The notes under the pieces: model-generated
Database searches by the model: none
What the model was told of the DNA's origin: nothing
What the model saw: the letters and a program-made list of their open reading frames with translations, nothing else
Assembly: GCA_965267505.1 (NCBI GenBank)
Contig: OZ254081.1
Coordinates: forward strand, 496,001-560,000
DNA from: JANQHS01 sp965267505
GTDB lineage: Bacteria > Bacteroidota > Bacteroidia > Cytophagales > CCMP332
Reading direction: 5' to 3'
DNA: 64,000 bases
Shown: positions 8,519-17,013 of the stretch, piece after piece
Layout of the letters: each line of letters begins with the position of its first letter
How positions within the stretch are numbered: position 1 is the stretch's first letter
Program-made: the position numbers and the translations under genes

Positions 8519-9070
8519 TTACCCTCCTATATTACTTGGTTCTGCTTCAGAGATCTGAAGTGGATATTCTTTCCTTGCAGCATTATAAGCCGCCTTTTGC
8601 TTAGGCTTTTTCATATCCAATGAAAGATATTGCTCCAAGGTAATTCCTAAGAATTCAGCTCTTAATTCATTGTAAGAAGCGGTTAATTCATCCAAGACAG
8701 TAAGGTACTTCTCGTAGGTAGTTCCCCTATCCGCCTTGATTGAAACAACAGCCTTTTGTGGGCTCTCTGAGGAAGAAGGATCTTTCCCTCTATTGCTAAG
8801 AAACTTTTTACAGTTTTTCTTGATATCCTCAACTTCCATAGGCTCACCTTCTACAAGCAATTGGTCCTTAGAATTGATCAAAACTTTAAAGATGTTTTTA
8901 TCCTTAAGCTTGATCTCATCCTGAACATCTGATTTAGGAGGCAATACCATGGGTATTCCCTTATCAGAAGCAATGGTCGTTGTTACAAGGAAAAAGATCA
9001 ATAACAGGAAGGCGATATCCGCCATCGAACTGGAATTAACCTCTGCTCCTCCTCTAGAATTTCTAGGCAT
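8519..9070 (-). CDS. ExbD/TolR-family biopolymer transport protein (first copy)
   Basis: 183 aa. One N-terminal membrane helix (about 17-36: M-A-D-I-A-F-L-L-L-I-F-F-L-V-T-T) carries the conserved Asp after S-S-M-A; the rest is a charged periplasmic domain longer than in the E. coli protein, with a lysine-rich insertion. The C-terminal region contains Y-N-E-L-R-A-E-F typical of Bacteroidota ExbD. Its ATG overlaps the stop of the 108-aa membrane protein gene by 1 nt, and the second exbD follows 2 nt downstream, so translation of the operon is tightly coupled. Confidence 0.92.
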   Translation of the reverse strand: MPRNSRGGAEVNSSSMADIAFLLLIFFLVTTTIASDKGIPMVLPPKSDVQDEIKLKDKNIFKVLINSKDQLLVEGEPMEVEDIKKNCKKFLSNRGKDPSSSESPQKAVVSIKADRGTTYEKYLTVLDELTASYNELRAEFLGITLEQYLSLDMKKPKQKAAYNAARKEYPLQISEAEPSNIGG

Positions 9071-9396
9071 TATCTACCGAATATTGATTTGATCTCAGAA
9101 AAAATGATTCCAAATACTGATACAAAGATCAGGATGTACATTGCGGTAAGCAATCCACCAATGGCTTTTGATCCTTCCGCATCTACTCCGAAAGTAGTAT
9201 ATACAGAGGTTACTTCATTCCCGGAAAGTGCCCATCCAACTAAATAAATAAGCAATAGACCAACCAATCCAATTCCCACAGTCATCAGGGACTTAGGCTC
9301 GCTCAAAGAGTTGATCAGGGGAAGAATAACCGCTGCAGCAGCAGCAAGAAATACTAAAACGTAAGAGGTATAAATAAAAGCGTCTATGCCGTCCAT
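9070..9396 (-). CDS. Small membrane protein of the ExbB-ExbD operon, function unknown
   Basis: 108 aa with three predicted membrane helices (about residues 10-30, 40-60 and 80-103) and little else. It sits between exbB (10 nt away) and exbD (overlapping by 1 nt), the position occupied by an uncharacterised membrane protein in many Bacteroidota exb operons. A role as an accessory subunit of the proton channel is an inference from position only. No family motif was recognised. Confidence 0.8.
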   Translation of the reverse strand: MDGIDAFIYTSYVLVFLAAAAAVILPLINSLSEPKSLMTVGIGLVGLLLIYLVGWALSGNEVTSVYTTFGVDAEGSKAIGGLLTAMYILIFVSVFGIIFSEIKSIFGR

Positions 9397-9405
9397 ATCT
9401 CTTTC

Positions 9406-10251
9406 TTATTTGTCAAGGTTGTTCTTAACCAATAGGTCAACAAATGAGATAGATGCATCTTCCATTTGGTTTACAAGACCATCGATTTTAGAAACCAGGT
9501 AATTGTAAAAAAGCTGAAGGATTACCGCAACGATCAATCCACCCACCGTGGTCAAAAGAGCAACCTTAATACCACCCGCAACAATTTGAGGAGAGATATC
9601 ACCTGCAGCCTGGATCGCATCAAATGCGCCGATCATACCAATTACAGTACCCATGAAACCAAGCATAGGGGCAAGAGAAATGAAAAGTGAGATCCAAACC
9701 AACCCTCTTTCCAATCTTCCCATTTCTACTGAACCGTAAGAGATAATTGATTTCTCAACCATTTCGATCCCTTCAGAAACTCTGGTAAGACCTTGAGAGA
9801 AAATAGAAGCAATAGGTCCTCTTGTTCCTGCGCAAACTTTTTTCGCTTCATCAACTCCACCTGAATTCAAGGCGTCCTCTACAGATGCAAGAAGCTTTTT
9901 GGTGTTGGTTGAAGCAATATTTAAGGTGATGATCCTTTCAATAGAAATTGCAAGTCCAAGGATCAAACACAAAAGAACGATCCCCATGAACTCCCATCCA
10001 CCTTCAATAAATTTTTCTTTCACCCTTTGGTGGAAACTAGGCTCGACATATTCTTCTTCTGTATCGGATTCGTCGAGTTCCACAGGTGCAGCTGGTTCTG
10101 GCTCAGCTACTTCCTCCTCAACAGCTGTTGTATCAACTTCCTCAACAACCTGAGTGGTGTCTTCGGATGCTGGCTCTTCCTGCCCGTAGGATAATGGGGC
10201 AACAAAAGCTAAAATGGCGAAAAGCAAGAGAGCGTTCTTCAATTTTCTCAT
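9406..10251 (-). CDS. exbB: ExbB/TolQ/MotA-family proton channel with extra N-terminal secreted segment
   Basis: 281 aa. Residues 1-23 form a cleavable-looking signal peptide (ends P-L-S-Y-G-Q), followed by an acidic, Glu/Pro-rich linker to about residue 75, then the ExbB core with three membrane helices (about 88-110, 180-205, 225-250). The core has the E-R-I-I-T-L motif and the G-L-I-V-A-V signature of the TolQ family. The signal peptide plus acidic linker is absent from E. coli ExbB but frequent in Bacteroidota. First gene of the exb operon; the tRNA-Ser gene lies 48 nt upstream on the same strand. Confidence 0.93.
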   Translation of the reverse strand: MRKLKNALLLFAILAFVAPLSYGQEEPASEDTTQVVEEVDTTAVEEEVAEPEPAAPVELDESDTEEEYVEPSFHQRVKEKFIEGGWEFMGIVLLCLILGLAISIERIITLNIASTNTKKLLASVEDALNSGGVDEAKKVCAGTRGPIASIFSQGLTRVSEGIEMVEKSIISYGSVEMGRLERGLVWISLFISLAPMLGFMGTVIGMIGAFDAIQAAGDISPQIVAGGIKVALLTTVGGLIVAVILQLFYNYLVSKIDGLVNQMEDASISFVDLLVKNNLDK

Positions 10252-10299
10252 GATTACTTATTTGAACGTTTTTTTAGTTGATTTCTTTCAATTATTCAG

Positions 10300-10387
10300 C
10301 GGAGAGACAGGGATTCGAACCCTGGGTACCCTTTTGGAGCACACACGCTTTCCAAGCGTGCACCTTAAGCCACTCGGTCACCTCTCC
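10300..10387 (-). tRNA. tRNA-Ser (anticodon GGA)
   Basis: Read on the minus strand, an 88-nt cloverleaf: acceptor GGAGAGG pairs with TCTCTCC, the D arm follows, the anticodon stem GCACGC/GCGTGT closes a 7-nt loop TTGGAAA with anticodon GGA, there is a long variable arm typical of tRNA-Ser, and a T arm CAGGG TTCGAAT CCCTG. The discriminator base is G, as expected for Ser. The 3' CCA is not encoded. Confidence 0.97.
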
Positions 10388-10413
10388 TGACAGCCCTTTT
10401 TTCATAGGGGCCA

Positions 10414-10444
10414 CAAATAAACTGAGAATTTAAAGTATGTGCAA
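10414..10444 (-). promoter_or_regulatory. Candidate promoter of tRNA-Ser
   Basis: Minus strand: TTG at 10444-10442, a 20-nt spacer, then TTTATTTG at 10421-10414 (one mismatch to TAnnTTTG). The box is followed by TGG and then CCCC, the same C-rich start seen after other -7 boxes in this window. The tRNA begins 26 nt downstream. Confidence 0.45.
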
Positions 10445-10461
10445 GGATGCCTACTTTGAAT

Positions 10462-11526
10462 TCAAATATTAAGGGTTTTTTCTCCTCTAATTGAAGAAGA
10501 TAAGGCTTCAATTAGTTGATTTTTTTCTTTATACCTGGAAAGGCAATACATCATTTTGGTCAGCCCTGCTTCGAAGGTCATATCTCCTCCATCAATAACA
10601 CCAATTTTCTGTAAAGGAAGACTGGCAGCATATTTTCCTTGGGCGACAATTCCTCCCGGACACTGACTTAGATTTAGAGCAGGAATGCCGTTTTCAATTA
10701 GGTTTTTCAGATCATTCACCATTTCGGGATCATCAGGAATATTTCCCGAACCAAATGTTTCAATCACTAAACCTGAAGGCATTTGTGCCTGATCAGAAAA
10801 TGATCTCCATTTCATTCCTGGAAAGATCTTTACAACCTCAACATCCGATCGCATTTCCTCGTGTATCGAAAGGCTTTCGATTTTGGGGCGAAACAAAAAT
10901 GCATCCTGATAATCTATGCTTATTCCCACCTGAGCTAAAGCAGGGTAATTTTCGGAGCTAAATGCATCGAAATAATTGCTTTCAATTTTGCTCGCCCTAT
11001 TTCCTCTGAACAGCACATAGTCAAAATATATGGCTACTTCCTGGAGCCTGGCTTCACCATTCTTATAATCTGATGCAATTTCCAGGGCAGTGATCATATT
11101 GTTCCGGGCGTCAGTTCTTGGAGAGCCAATGGGTACTTGAGCCCCGGTAAAAACCACCGGCTTTGAAAGACCTTCAAGTAAAAAGCTTAATGCTGAAGCA
11201 CTATAGGCCATGGTATCTGTTCCATGAAGAATCACAAAACCATCATAATTCTGATAATTGTCCTTTAATATCCTTGCCATTTCGATCCATTCAGTTGGAC
11301 CGATGTTGGACGAATCAAGAGGTTCCTCATAAGAAATGATCCCTAACTCAATCTTCAAATTCCTTAATTCCGGAGCCTGGCTGATAAGATGCTCAAAATC
11401 AAATGGCTCGAGACTTCCTGATGAAGATGCCTTTCTCATGCCCAGGGTTCCGCCGGTATAGATCATCAAGACCGATCTATCGGGATTTGCCGGGGTTGCA
11501 GTATTAATATTTAGGATCCCTGCCAT
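10462..11526 (-). CDS. ansA: Type I L-asparaginase
   Basis: Hydrolyses asparagine to aspartate and ammonia in the cytoplasm. The 354-aa protein carries both asparaginase signatures: Y-T-G-G-T-L-G-M near residue 23 with the nucleophilic Thr, and H-G-T-D-T-M-A-Y-S near residue 104 with the second catalytic Thr-Asp pair. There is no signal peptide, and length fits the cytoplasmic type I enzymes. The ATG overlaps the TatD stop by 1 nt (TAATG), so it is translated as the last gene of a six-gene minus-strand operon. Confidence 0.95.
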   Translation of the reverse strand: MAGILNINTATPANPDRSVLMIYTGGTLGMRKASSSGSLEPFDFEHLISQAPELRNLKIELGIISYEEPLDSSNIGPTEWIEMARILKDNYQNYDGFVILHGTDTMAYSASALSFLLEGLSKPVVFTGAQVPIGSPRTDARNNMITALEIASDYKNGEARLQEVAIYFDYVLFRGNRASKIESNYFDAFSSENYPALAQVGISIDYQDAFLFRPKIESLSIHEEMRSDVEVVKIFPGMKWRSFSDQAQMPSGLVIETFGSGNIPDDPEMVNDLKNLIENGIPALNLSQCPGGIVAQGKYAASLPLQKIGVIDGGDMTFEAGLTKMMYCLSRYKEKNQLIEALSSSIRGEKTLNI

Positions 11527-12293
11527 TATAATTCAAATAATCTTTTAGTGTTGTTTCCAGTGGTCTGTACAACATCTTCAAAACTAATGGAAAGGTCCTT
11601 TGAAATTGCTTCAGCTACCAATCGCGTATAAGCAGGCTCATTTCTTTTTCCCCTATTTGGGACTGGAGCCAAATAAGGAGAATCAGTTTCCAACAATATC
11701 CTATCAAGACCAATTTCCGAAAGCACTTCAGACAAACCAGAATTTTTAAAGGTATATACCCCTCCTATCCCAAGGAAATATCCTCTTTCGACACAAAATC
11801 GAGCATCATCGATATTGCCAGTAAAGCAATGTAAAACGGCCTTTAGATCATTCTTTGAATATTTGTCCAGAACGGGCTTCAATTCCTCAAAGGCATCCCG
11901 GCAATGAATAACAGCTGGCAGGTCTTTTTCTAAAGCAAGATTAAACTGATATTCCAATGCCATTAATTGTTCATTCAGATAGGTTTTATCCCAATAAAGG
12001 TCAAGACCGATCTCTCCTACCGCGATGAAATCCTCCTTTAAAACCCAATCTGTTACCAGCTCAAGATCCTTTTCGATTTCCGGTCCAACAGAACAGGGAT
12101 GGATTCCCATCATTGGTAAACAGAGGTTGGGATGAGATTTGCTAAGGCTCATCATTGGGTCAATAGAGCTAGAGTCAATATTTGGCAATAGGATCCTGGA
12201 TACCCCATTTTCCTTTGCCCGGGAGATCACTTCTTCTATATCTGAATCAAATTTTGAAGAATATAAATGGCAATGACTATCAATAAGGTCCAT
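11526..12293 (-). CDS. tatD: TatD-family metal-dependent deoxyribonuclease
   Basis: 255 aa from the ATG at 12293; a GTG two codons upstream is the alternative. Metal-binding motifs of the amidohydrolase-fold TatD family are visible: D-S-H-C-H near the N-terminus, G-E-I-G-L-D around residues 90-95, V-I-H-C-R-D around 129, C-F-T-G near 154 and E-T-D-S-P-Y near 202. TatD enzymes are 3'-5' exonucleases linked to DNA repair and fragmentation. The gene overlaps the deacetylase gene before it and ansA after it. Confidence 0.95.
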   Translation of the reverse strand: MDLIDSHCHLYSSKFDSDIEEVISRAKENGVSRILLPNIDSSSIDPMMSLSKSHPNLCLPMMGIHPCSVGPEIEKDLELVTDWVLKEDFIAVGEIGLDLYWDKTYLNEQLMALEYQFNLALEKDLPAVIHCRDAFEELKPVLDKYSKNDLKAVLHCFTGNIDDARFCVERGYFLGIGGVYTFKNSGLSEVLSEIGLDRILLETDSPYLAPVPNRGKRNEPAYTRLVAEAISKDLSISFEDVVQTTGNNTKRLFEL

Positions 12294-12912
12294 CCTCACT
12301 TAGTTTATCCATTATTAATCCTTTCGAAGATATCCCTTCCAATACCATTGGAAGCATGACCCGTAAATTATTCCATGCTTTTTCACTGTCATGAAATACC
12401 AAAATGGATCCTGGTCTTACCAACTCCACTAATTTTTTTGCATTTGATTTTGGTGAAATATTTTTATCAAAATCGCCACTCAACAGGTCCCACATAATAA
12501 TTTGATGATTCTCTTTTACCAGTTTGCTTTGAGCCTTTCTAATTCTACCATAGGGTGGTCTGAATAATCGGGATTTAGAATCCATCACTTCTGAACACTT
12601 TTCAAGATTTAACATATAATCTTTGGTCCCTGTCCTCCAGCCATTCAAATGATTAAATGTATGGTTCCCTATTGAGTGATTTTTCCTAAGATCTGAATAG
12701 GTATCTGAAAACTTCTTCACATTATCACCAATGCAGAAAAAAGTACCCCTTGCATTGAATTTCTCCAGTTCCTCTTTAACCCATGGGCTGATCTCAGGAT
12801 GAGGTCCATCATCAAAGGTTAAAAAAACCTTGTTCTCTTCATTTGGAACATCCCAAACGAAGCGCGGGGCTAAGTTCTTTACCCATTGTGGGACCTTAAT
12901 TGGATAGATCAC
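12280..12912 (-). CDS. Polysaccharide deacetylase (NodB homology domain), cytosolic
   Basis: Starts with GTG at 12912 directly after the stop of the preceding gene (TAA-GTG), with no in-frame alternative. The 210-aa protein is essentially one NodB domain: T-F-D-D-G-P-H (about 32-38, catalytic Asp and metal Asp), G-N-H-T-F-N-H (metal His pair), R-P-P-Y-G, S-G-D-F-D and L-V-F-H-D. There is no signal peptide, so it would act on a cytoplasmic precursor unless exported otherwise. A neighbouring membrane glycosyltransferase in the same operon suggests a role in modifying a glycan or lipid-linked sugar; the substrate is not known. Confidence 0.9.
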   Translation of the reverse strand: MIYPIKVPQWVKNLAPRFVWDVPNEENKVFLTFDDGPHPEISPWVKEELEKFNARGTFFCIGDNVKKFSDTYSDLRKNHSIGNHTFNHLNGWRTGTKDYMLNLEKCSEVMDSKSRLFRPPYGRIRKAQSKLVKENHQIIMWDLLSGDFDKNISPKSNAKKLVELVRPGSILVFHDSEKAWNNLRVMLPMVLEGISSKGLIMDKLSEDGPY

Positions 12913-14121
12913 TTATGATTTAATCTTGCAGGAAATAAGGGTAAGGTCGTCATTCAAAGGAACTTCTCCCTTAAATGAGTTTAAGGAGGCTAATAGCTTA
13001 TTGATCTGAGTTTCAGGGTCTTTTGTTGATTCTTTCTTATAGGTACTGATCAATCTATCCAAACCATATTCTTCCCCTTCCTCATTTCGTGCTTCAGTTA
13101 GACCATCAGAAAAAAAACAAAGAGCGATCTCGTCTGCTCTTATTTCTGATTTTTCCAGGAAAGGCAACTCCTCAAACTCCCCAAGTACAGTTGTACCCTT
13201 ATCCAATAAATGAAAGTTTCCATTTATAGTACACAGACCTGGAAGGTGTCCTGCGTTAATATAGGAGAGATACTTTTTGTTGTGATTGTAATAAGCTATG
13301 ACCAGGCTAACAAACAGGGATCCTTTTCCATTATGAACCAAGATCTTGTTAAGCTCCTGGATTATCTCATCAAGCTCAAGACCTCTACCAACCAAAACTC
13401 TGAACGTAGCCTGAACATTAGACATGAACAGGGCTGCAGGAACTCCTTTTCCTGAAACATCAGCGAGGCATATATAGATGCCATCTTTTGCTTCAACAAA
13501 ATCATAGTAGTCTCCACCCACCTGGGTATGAGGAAGGTACTTGGCTTGTATTTTTAACCCTTCAGATTCCGGAAACTTACTGGGTATTAAATTCTCTTGC
13601 ACAACCCGCGCGATTTCCATTTCTTTTTCCATTTGAATTCTTTCCAATTCCCTTTCTGCCAATCGTTTGTTTTCAATTGCAACCACAAGGATATTGGTGA
13701 ACGTCCTTACAAATGGCAAATCCAAATAAAGAGGAAGCTCCTCGTTGTCTTCGAAACCACCCAATAGGAGATAGGCATGGATCTCTAGATTATGCACAAT
13801 TGGTAAGACCAAGGAAAAGGGATCGTACTCCTTGGAAATAAAACCTTCAAGGATCTGACATTCCTCTTTTATTTCAAGAATCTTTCTTGAAATAAACATA
13901 TCAAGGAGACTATCCTCAGTACCAAAATTGACTTCACAATTCCAACCGGTTTCTCTAACGAAAAGAGCCAGGCGGTCAATTTTCATGGTGGCTTCCATTA
14001 GTCGACCATAGGTCTTGAAAAGATCTTCTGGAGAAGTATTTCCATTTATCGCCTTGGAAAGATCCAATAGACTATAGATCTCTTGCTCTTTCTTGTCTCT
14101 TATTTCCGCCCTACGGACCAT
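12913..14121 (-). CDS. GAF-like sensor plus PP2C/SpoIIE-type serine phosphatase
   Basis: 402 aa. About residues 15-165 look like a divergent GAF sensor domain, residues 155-195 form a charged coiled coil (E-R-E-L-E-R-I-Q-M-E-K-E-M-E), and residues ~195-400 are an RsbU/SpoIIE-type phosphatase with metal-binding G-G-D-Y-Y-D-F, L-A-D-V-S-G-K-G-V-P-A, F-F-S-D-G-L-T-E-A and N-D-D-L-T-L. Such proteins dephosphorylate STAS-domain anti-anti-sigma proteins in partner-switching pathways, but no STAS or anti-sigma gene is in the window. No membrane segment. It lies in the operon between a small unknown gene and the deacetylase. Confidence 0.92.
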   Translation of the reverse strand: MVRRAEIRDKKEQEIYSLLDLSKAINGNTSPEDLFKTYGRLMEATMKIDRLALFVRETGWNCEVNFGTEDSLLDMFISRKILEIKEECQILEGFISKEYDPFSLVLPIVHNLEIHAYLLLGGFEDNEELPLYLDLPFVRTFTNILVVAIENKRLAERELERIQMEKEMEIARVVQENLIPSKFPESEGLKIQAKYLPHTQVGGDYYDFVEAKDGIYICLADVSGKGVPAALFMSNVQATFRVLVGRGLELDEIIQELNKILVHNGKGSLFVSLVIAYYNHNKKYLSYINAGHLPGLCTINGNFHLLDKGTTVLGEFEELPFLEKSEIRADEIALCFFSDGLTEARNEEGEEYGLDRLISTYKKESTKDPETQINKLLASLNSFKGEVPLNDDLTLISCKIKS

Positions 14122-14155
14122 AATTGAAATTTACAGCTATTTCTTCAACTCAAGA

Positions 14156-14410
14156 TCAACCTGTGGTATGTGCGACCAGCCCCTGCTTAGAAATTGAGAT
14201 CCATACACTCTCCCAATCTATCCTGTCTTCTTTTGAAAACTCCTTTCCATCAGGCTTTTCATAAAGCCTTAAATAACCCAAACCCCAAAGCTTATTTAGG
14301 GATGTATCCAAGGTCTCATCCGCAAGTTCTATTTGAGTCTTGATTTTTGACTTTTGTGTAAGGAAATAACATTCCTCAAGGATATCGTATTCTACATTAC
14401 TTAATTCCAT
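14156..14410 (-). CDS. Small acidic protein overlapping the glycosyltransferase end, function unknown
   Basis: 84 aa from the ATG at 14410 (M-E-L-S-N-V-E-Y-D-I-L-E-E), which overlaps the glycosyltransferase 3' end by 14 nt; an upstream ATG at 14461 would add 17 residues fully inside that gene and is less likely. The sequence looks like a short winged-helix-type fold (E-E-C-Y-F-L-T ... I-E-L-A-D-E-T-L-D-T-S-L-N-K-L-W-G-L-G-Y-L-R-L-Y-E-K), ending in a beta strand with W-E-S-V-W-I-S-I-S. A regulatory role is only suggested by that shape. Ends 34 nt before the phosphatase gene. Confidence 0.65.
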   Translation of the reverse strand: MELSNVEYDILEECYFLTQKSKIKTQIELADETLDTSLNKLWGLGYLRLYEKPDGKEFSKEDRIDWESVWISISKQGLVAHTTG

Positions 14411-15536
14411 GGTACTTTCTGTCCTTCCAATAAAAGGGAATGAACCGAGAAAAAAAGCCAAAAAAAAGAAAATATATAGGGTAAACGAGTTCTGAAAAGA
14501 TAAACGGCCAAATCCTTAGACCCCATTTCATCTTTTTTGAAGCAACAATAAATAGCAAGGAATCAAAAAAGACTTTCAAGCCCAAACCCAACAAAATGTA
14601 TTCATTGGAGGAGGTTAAGGACAATACAATGGCCATGCAACACAAAAGGAAATAGCAAAAAAGAAAGATTGCTAAAACTGAATGCCATCCTTCCATTCTC
14701 CATTTTCCTGACCACCTGACTTTTTGAAAAAAGAAATCTTTAAAGGACCCTGATTCAATCGTTTCAACCTGGGAACCCTTTTGCCATATGGAAGATATTT
14801 TAGAAGAAGGTAAGTTTATTGCAGCTTTCAAAAGGTCGATATCATCCCCAGAAATTTTATCAACCCTATCCGCTATATAGTTGCTTTGTAATACCCTTCT
14901 GGAAACACATAGGTTTCCACCATTCGCTAAAAGCCCGGAACGCGCTTTTAAGGAAAAAAGAGTCATAATGGCCAAGATCAATGACTCAGGCTGCTCGATC
15001 CAGCCCCTTACTCCCTTTGCATTTCTGTGGATAACACCACCAATAAAATCAGGTCTGTCAGTACTTATTTTTTTCAGAATACCGCCAATCCAGTTTTCAT
15101 TTGGAAAACAATCTGCATCGGTGAAAAGGAAGTAATCATAATGGAGATTTTCACCTAGGGATTTTTGCGCCCACCTTTTTGGCGAGCCAATGAGCCCTTG
15201 AGGGATGTCAATTATCCTAAGACTTTTGAATTTGAAAATTTGAGATTCAAGGTATTCTAGTGATCCATCCATTGATCCATCATTAAAAAAAGTAAGATTC
15301 AAACTCTTTGGATCATTATTCTTTTGATTGGATAGACAGTTTATTAGCTTCTTAAGATTTTTTTCTTCATTCCTAAAAACACAAACAATTGAAAAGCTCA
15401 AATCATACTTTTTTCCATTTGTTGCTTCCAAATTTCCATTCTCTCCGTTTAGTCTCAGTAATTTAATGATCCATGAAAAAATTAGGAAAGAATATACCAG
15501 GCTCGCACCAAGGAAAACCATTGAAAAAACGTTCAT
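14397..15536 (-). CDS. Membrane-bound glycosyltransferase family 2
   Basis: 379 aa from the ATG at 15536 (a TTG two codons earlier is possible). An N-terminal membrane helix (about 4-26) precedes a GT-A catalytic domain: V-C-V-F-R-N-E-E nucleotide-sugar motif, F-F-N-D-G-S-M-D-G, D-A-D metal motif in F-T-D-A-D-C-F-P, and a later G-D-D-I-D plus R-W-S-G-K-W, matching the D,D,D,(R/Q)xxRW pattern of processive-type GT2 enzymes. Three or so membrane helices close the protein. It probably adds sugar to a lipid or growing polysaccharide at the inner membrane. First gene of the operon running down to ansA. Confidence 0.9.
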   Translation of the reverse strand: MNVFSMVFLGASLVYSFLIFSWIIKLLRLNGENGNLEATNGKKYDLSFSIVCVFRNEEKNLKKLINCLSNQKNNDPKSLNLTFFNDGSMDGSLEYLESQIFKFKSLRIIDIPQGLIGSPKRWAQKSLGENLHYDYFLFTDADCFPNENWIGGILKKISTDRPDFIGGVIHRNAKGVRGWIEQPESLILAIMTLFSLKARSGLLANGGNLCVSRRVLQSNYIADRVDKISGDDIDLLKAAINLPSSKISSIWQKGSQVETIESGSFKDFFFQKVRWSGKWRMEGWHSVLAIFLFCYFLLCCMAIVLSLTSSNEYILLGLGLKVFFDSLLFIVASKKMKWGLRIWPFIFSELVYPIYFLFFGFFSRFIPFYWKDRKYHGIK

Positions 15537-15583
15537 GAACAAATGGTTTTAAACATTTATGGTAATTCTGCTAATTTGAAGAA

Positions 15584-16162
15584 GTGAATATCCAAAAATC
15601 AAAAGAAAGAATAATCCTTGGAGTAGATCCTGGAACAACTGTTATGGGATATGCCATATTACATATTGGAAAGGGCAATCCCAAGGTTAATCAATATGGG
15701 GTAATCAAGCTTTCTAAATTCAAGAACTATCAGCAAAAGCTTCACAATATTCAAGAAAGAATCAGCCAAATCATCCAGACATATTCACCAGATGAATTAG
15801 CGATAGAAGCGCCATTTTATGGAAAGAACCCTCAATCCATGCTAAAACTTGGCCGGGCCCAAGGAGTTGTTATCGGATGCGCCTTAAGTTTCGGACTCCC
15901 TTTTACTGAATACGCACCCAAAAAAGTAAAGCAAGCCGTTACGGGAAATGGAAACGCATCGAAAGAACAGATCGCTAAAATGTTGGGCATGACACTAGAG
16001 ATAACTCATAAAGATGATATTGAACTTGATGCCACAGATGCTCTAGGGGTTGCACTTTGTCATTATTATCAGCAAAATGCTCCAAAAAGGTCCAATAAAT
16101 CCTGGGAGGCTTTTCTGAATGAAAATCAGGAAAGACTAATAGATCCTAAATCCGGCTCCTGA
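15584..16162 (+). CDS. ruvC: Crossover junction endodeoxyribonuclease RuvC
   Basis: Resolves Holliday junctions during recombination. 192 aa, starting with GTG at 15584; no in-frame ATG lies between it and the first catalytic residue. The RNase-H-fold acidic residues are visible: Asp15 in G-V-D-P-G-T-T, a Glu in A-I-E-A-P-F-Y-G-K-N, and the C-terminal D-x-x-D in E-L-D-A-T-D-A-L-G-V-A. The 3' end overlaps the HIT gene tail to tail by 17 nt. Confidence 0.96.
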   Translation: MNIQKSKERIILGVDPGTTVMGYAILHIGKGNPKVNQYGVIKLSKFKNYQQKLHNIQERISQIIQTYSPDELAIEAPFYGKNPQSMLKLGRAQGVVIGCALSFGLPFTEYAPKKVKQAVTGNGNASKEQIAKMLGMTLEITHKDDIELDATDALGVALCHYYQQNAPKRSNKSWEAFLNENQERLIDPKSGS

Positions 16163-16538
16163 TATCTTTTGCGAGACTCTCAAATTCTTCTGGACTTAGT
16201 TTCAGTTTCTTCCCGGAAAAAGAAAAATCTGACATTTGATTAATGGGTATCAAATGGACGTGAGCATGAGGAACTTCCAGCCCCACAACTGCAACTCCTA
16301 CTCTTTCACACGAGGTAGCTTCCCTGATTGCATTCGCGATATTTTTTGATTGGATACTTAAATGTGCCAGGAGATCTTCTTCAAGATCGAAATAGTAATC
16401 CACTTCCACTTTGGGTATCAATAAAGTGTGGCCCTTGCTCACCGGGTTTATATCCAGGAAAGCAAAGACCTGCTCATCTTCAAAGATCTTATAGCAAGGA
16501 ATCTCTCCCTTAATAATCCTTGTAAAGATGGAAGTCAT
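16146..16538 (-). CDS. HIT-family nucleotide-binding protein
   Basis: 130 aa with the histidine triad H-A-H-V-H-L-I-P at 91-98, the nucleotide-binding catalytic loop of the HINT/HIT superfamily, and the N-terminal I-I-K-G-E-I-P-C-Y-K-I-F-E-D motif of HinT-like phosphoramidases. They cleave AMP-lysine or similar adducts; the true substrate is usually unknown. The ATG overlaps the greA stop by 1 nt, so the two genes are co-transcribed. Confidence 0.95.
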   Translation of the reverse strand: MTSIFTRIIKGEIPCYKIFEDEQVFAFLDINPVSKGHTLLIPKVEVDYYFDLEEDLLAHLSIQSKNIANAIREATSCERVGVAVVGLEVPHAHVHLIPINQMSDFSFSGKKLKLSPEEFESLAKDIRSRI

Positions 16539-17005
16539 TAAAGGGAAATATCTAGAATCTCAAATTTTACTTTTCCGGCTGGAATCTGGATCTCTGCTTT
16601 ATCGCCAACTTTTTTACCAAGCAATCCCTTTCCGATAGGAGATTGCAAGGATATCTTTCCTTCTGCAAGATCTGCCTCTTCTTCCGATACGAGCATGTAT
16701 GTCACCTCCATCTTATTTCCCAGGTTCTTGATCTTGACCTTTGAAAGAATGGAAACCTTACTTGTATCCAGTTGTGATTCATCGATAACCTTGGCATCAG
16801 CCACGAGCTGTTCCAGTTGAGAAATTTTCATCTCTAAAAGGCCTTGTGCATCTTTTGCAGCATCGTACTCTGCATTCTCGCTTAAATCTCCCTTATCTCT
16901 AGCTTCTGCAATTTGCTTTGAGATCATTGGTCTCTCCACACTTTTCATATGGTGGAGCTCATTCTTTAGTTTTTCTAACCCTTCTTTGGTATAATAGTTC
17001 GCCAT
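16538..17005 (-). CDS. greA: Transcription elongation factor GreA
   Basis: Rescues backtracked RNA polymerase by stimulating transcript cleavage. 155 aa from the ATG at 17005 (M-A-N-Y-Y-T-K-E-G-L); a further ATG at 17026 adds seven residues that lie between terminator and gene and is unlikely. The N-terminal half is the antiparallel coiled coil with the acidic tip (D-L-S-E-N-A-E-Y-D-A-A-K-D), the C-terminal half is the FKBP-like domain (I-S-L-Q-S-P-I-G-K-G-L-L-G-K-K). A terminator for the previous gene lies immediately upstream. Confidence 0.96.
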   Translation of the reverse strand: MANYYTKEGLEKLKNELHHMKSVERPMISKQIAEARDKGDLSENAEYDAAKDAQGLLEMKISQLEQLVADAKVIDESQLDTSKVSILSKVKIKNLGNKMEVTYMLVSEEEADLAEGKISLQSPIGKGLLGKKVGDKAEIQIPAGKVKFEILDISL

Positions 17006-17013
17006 CACTCTTT

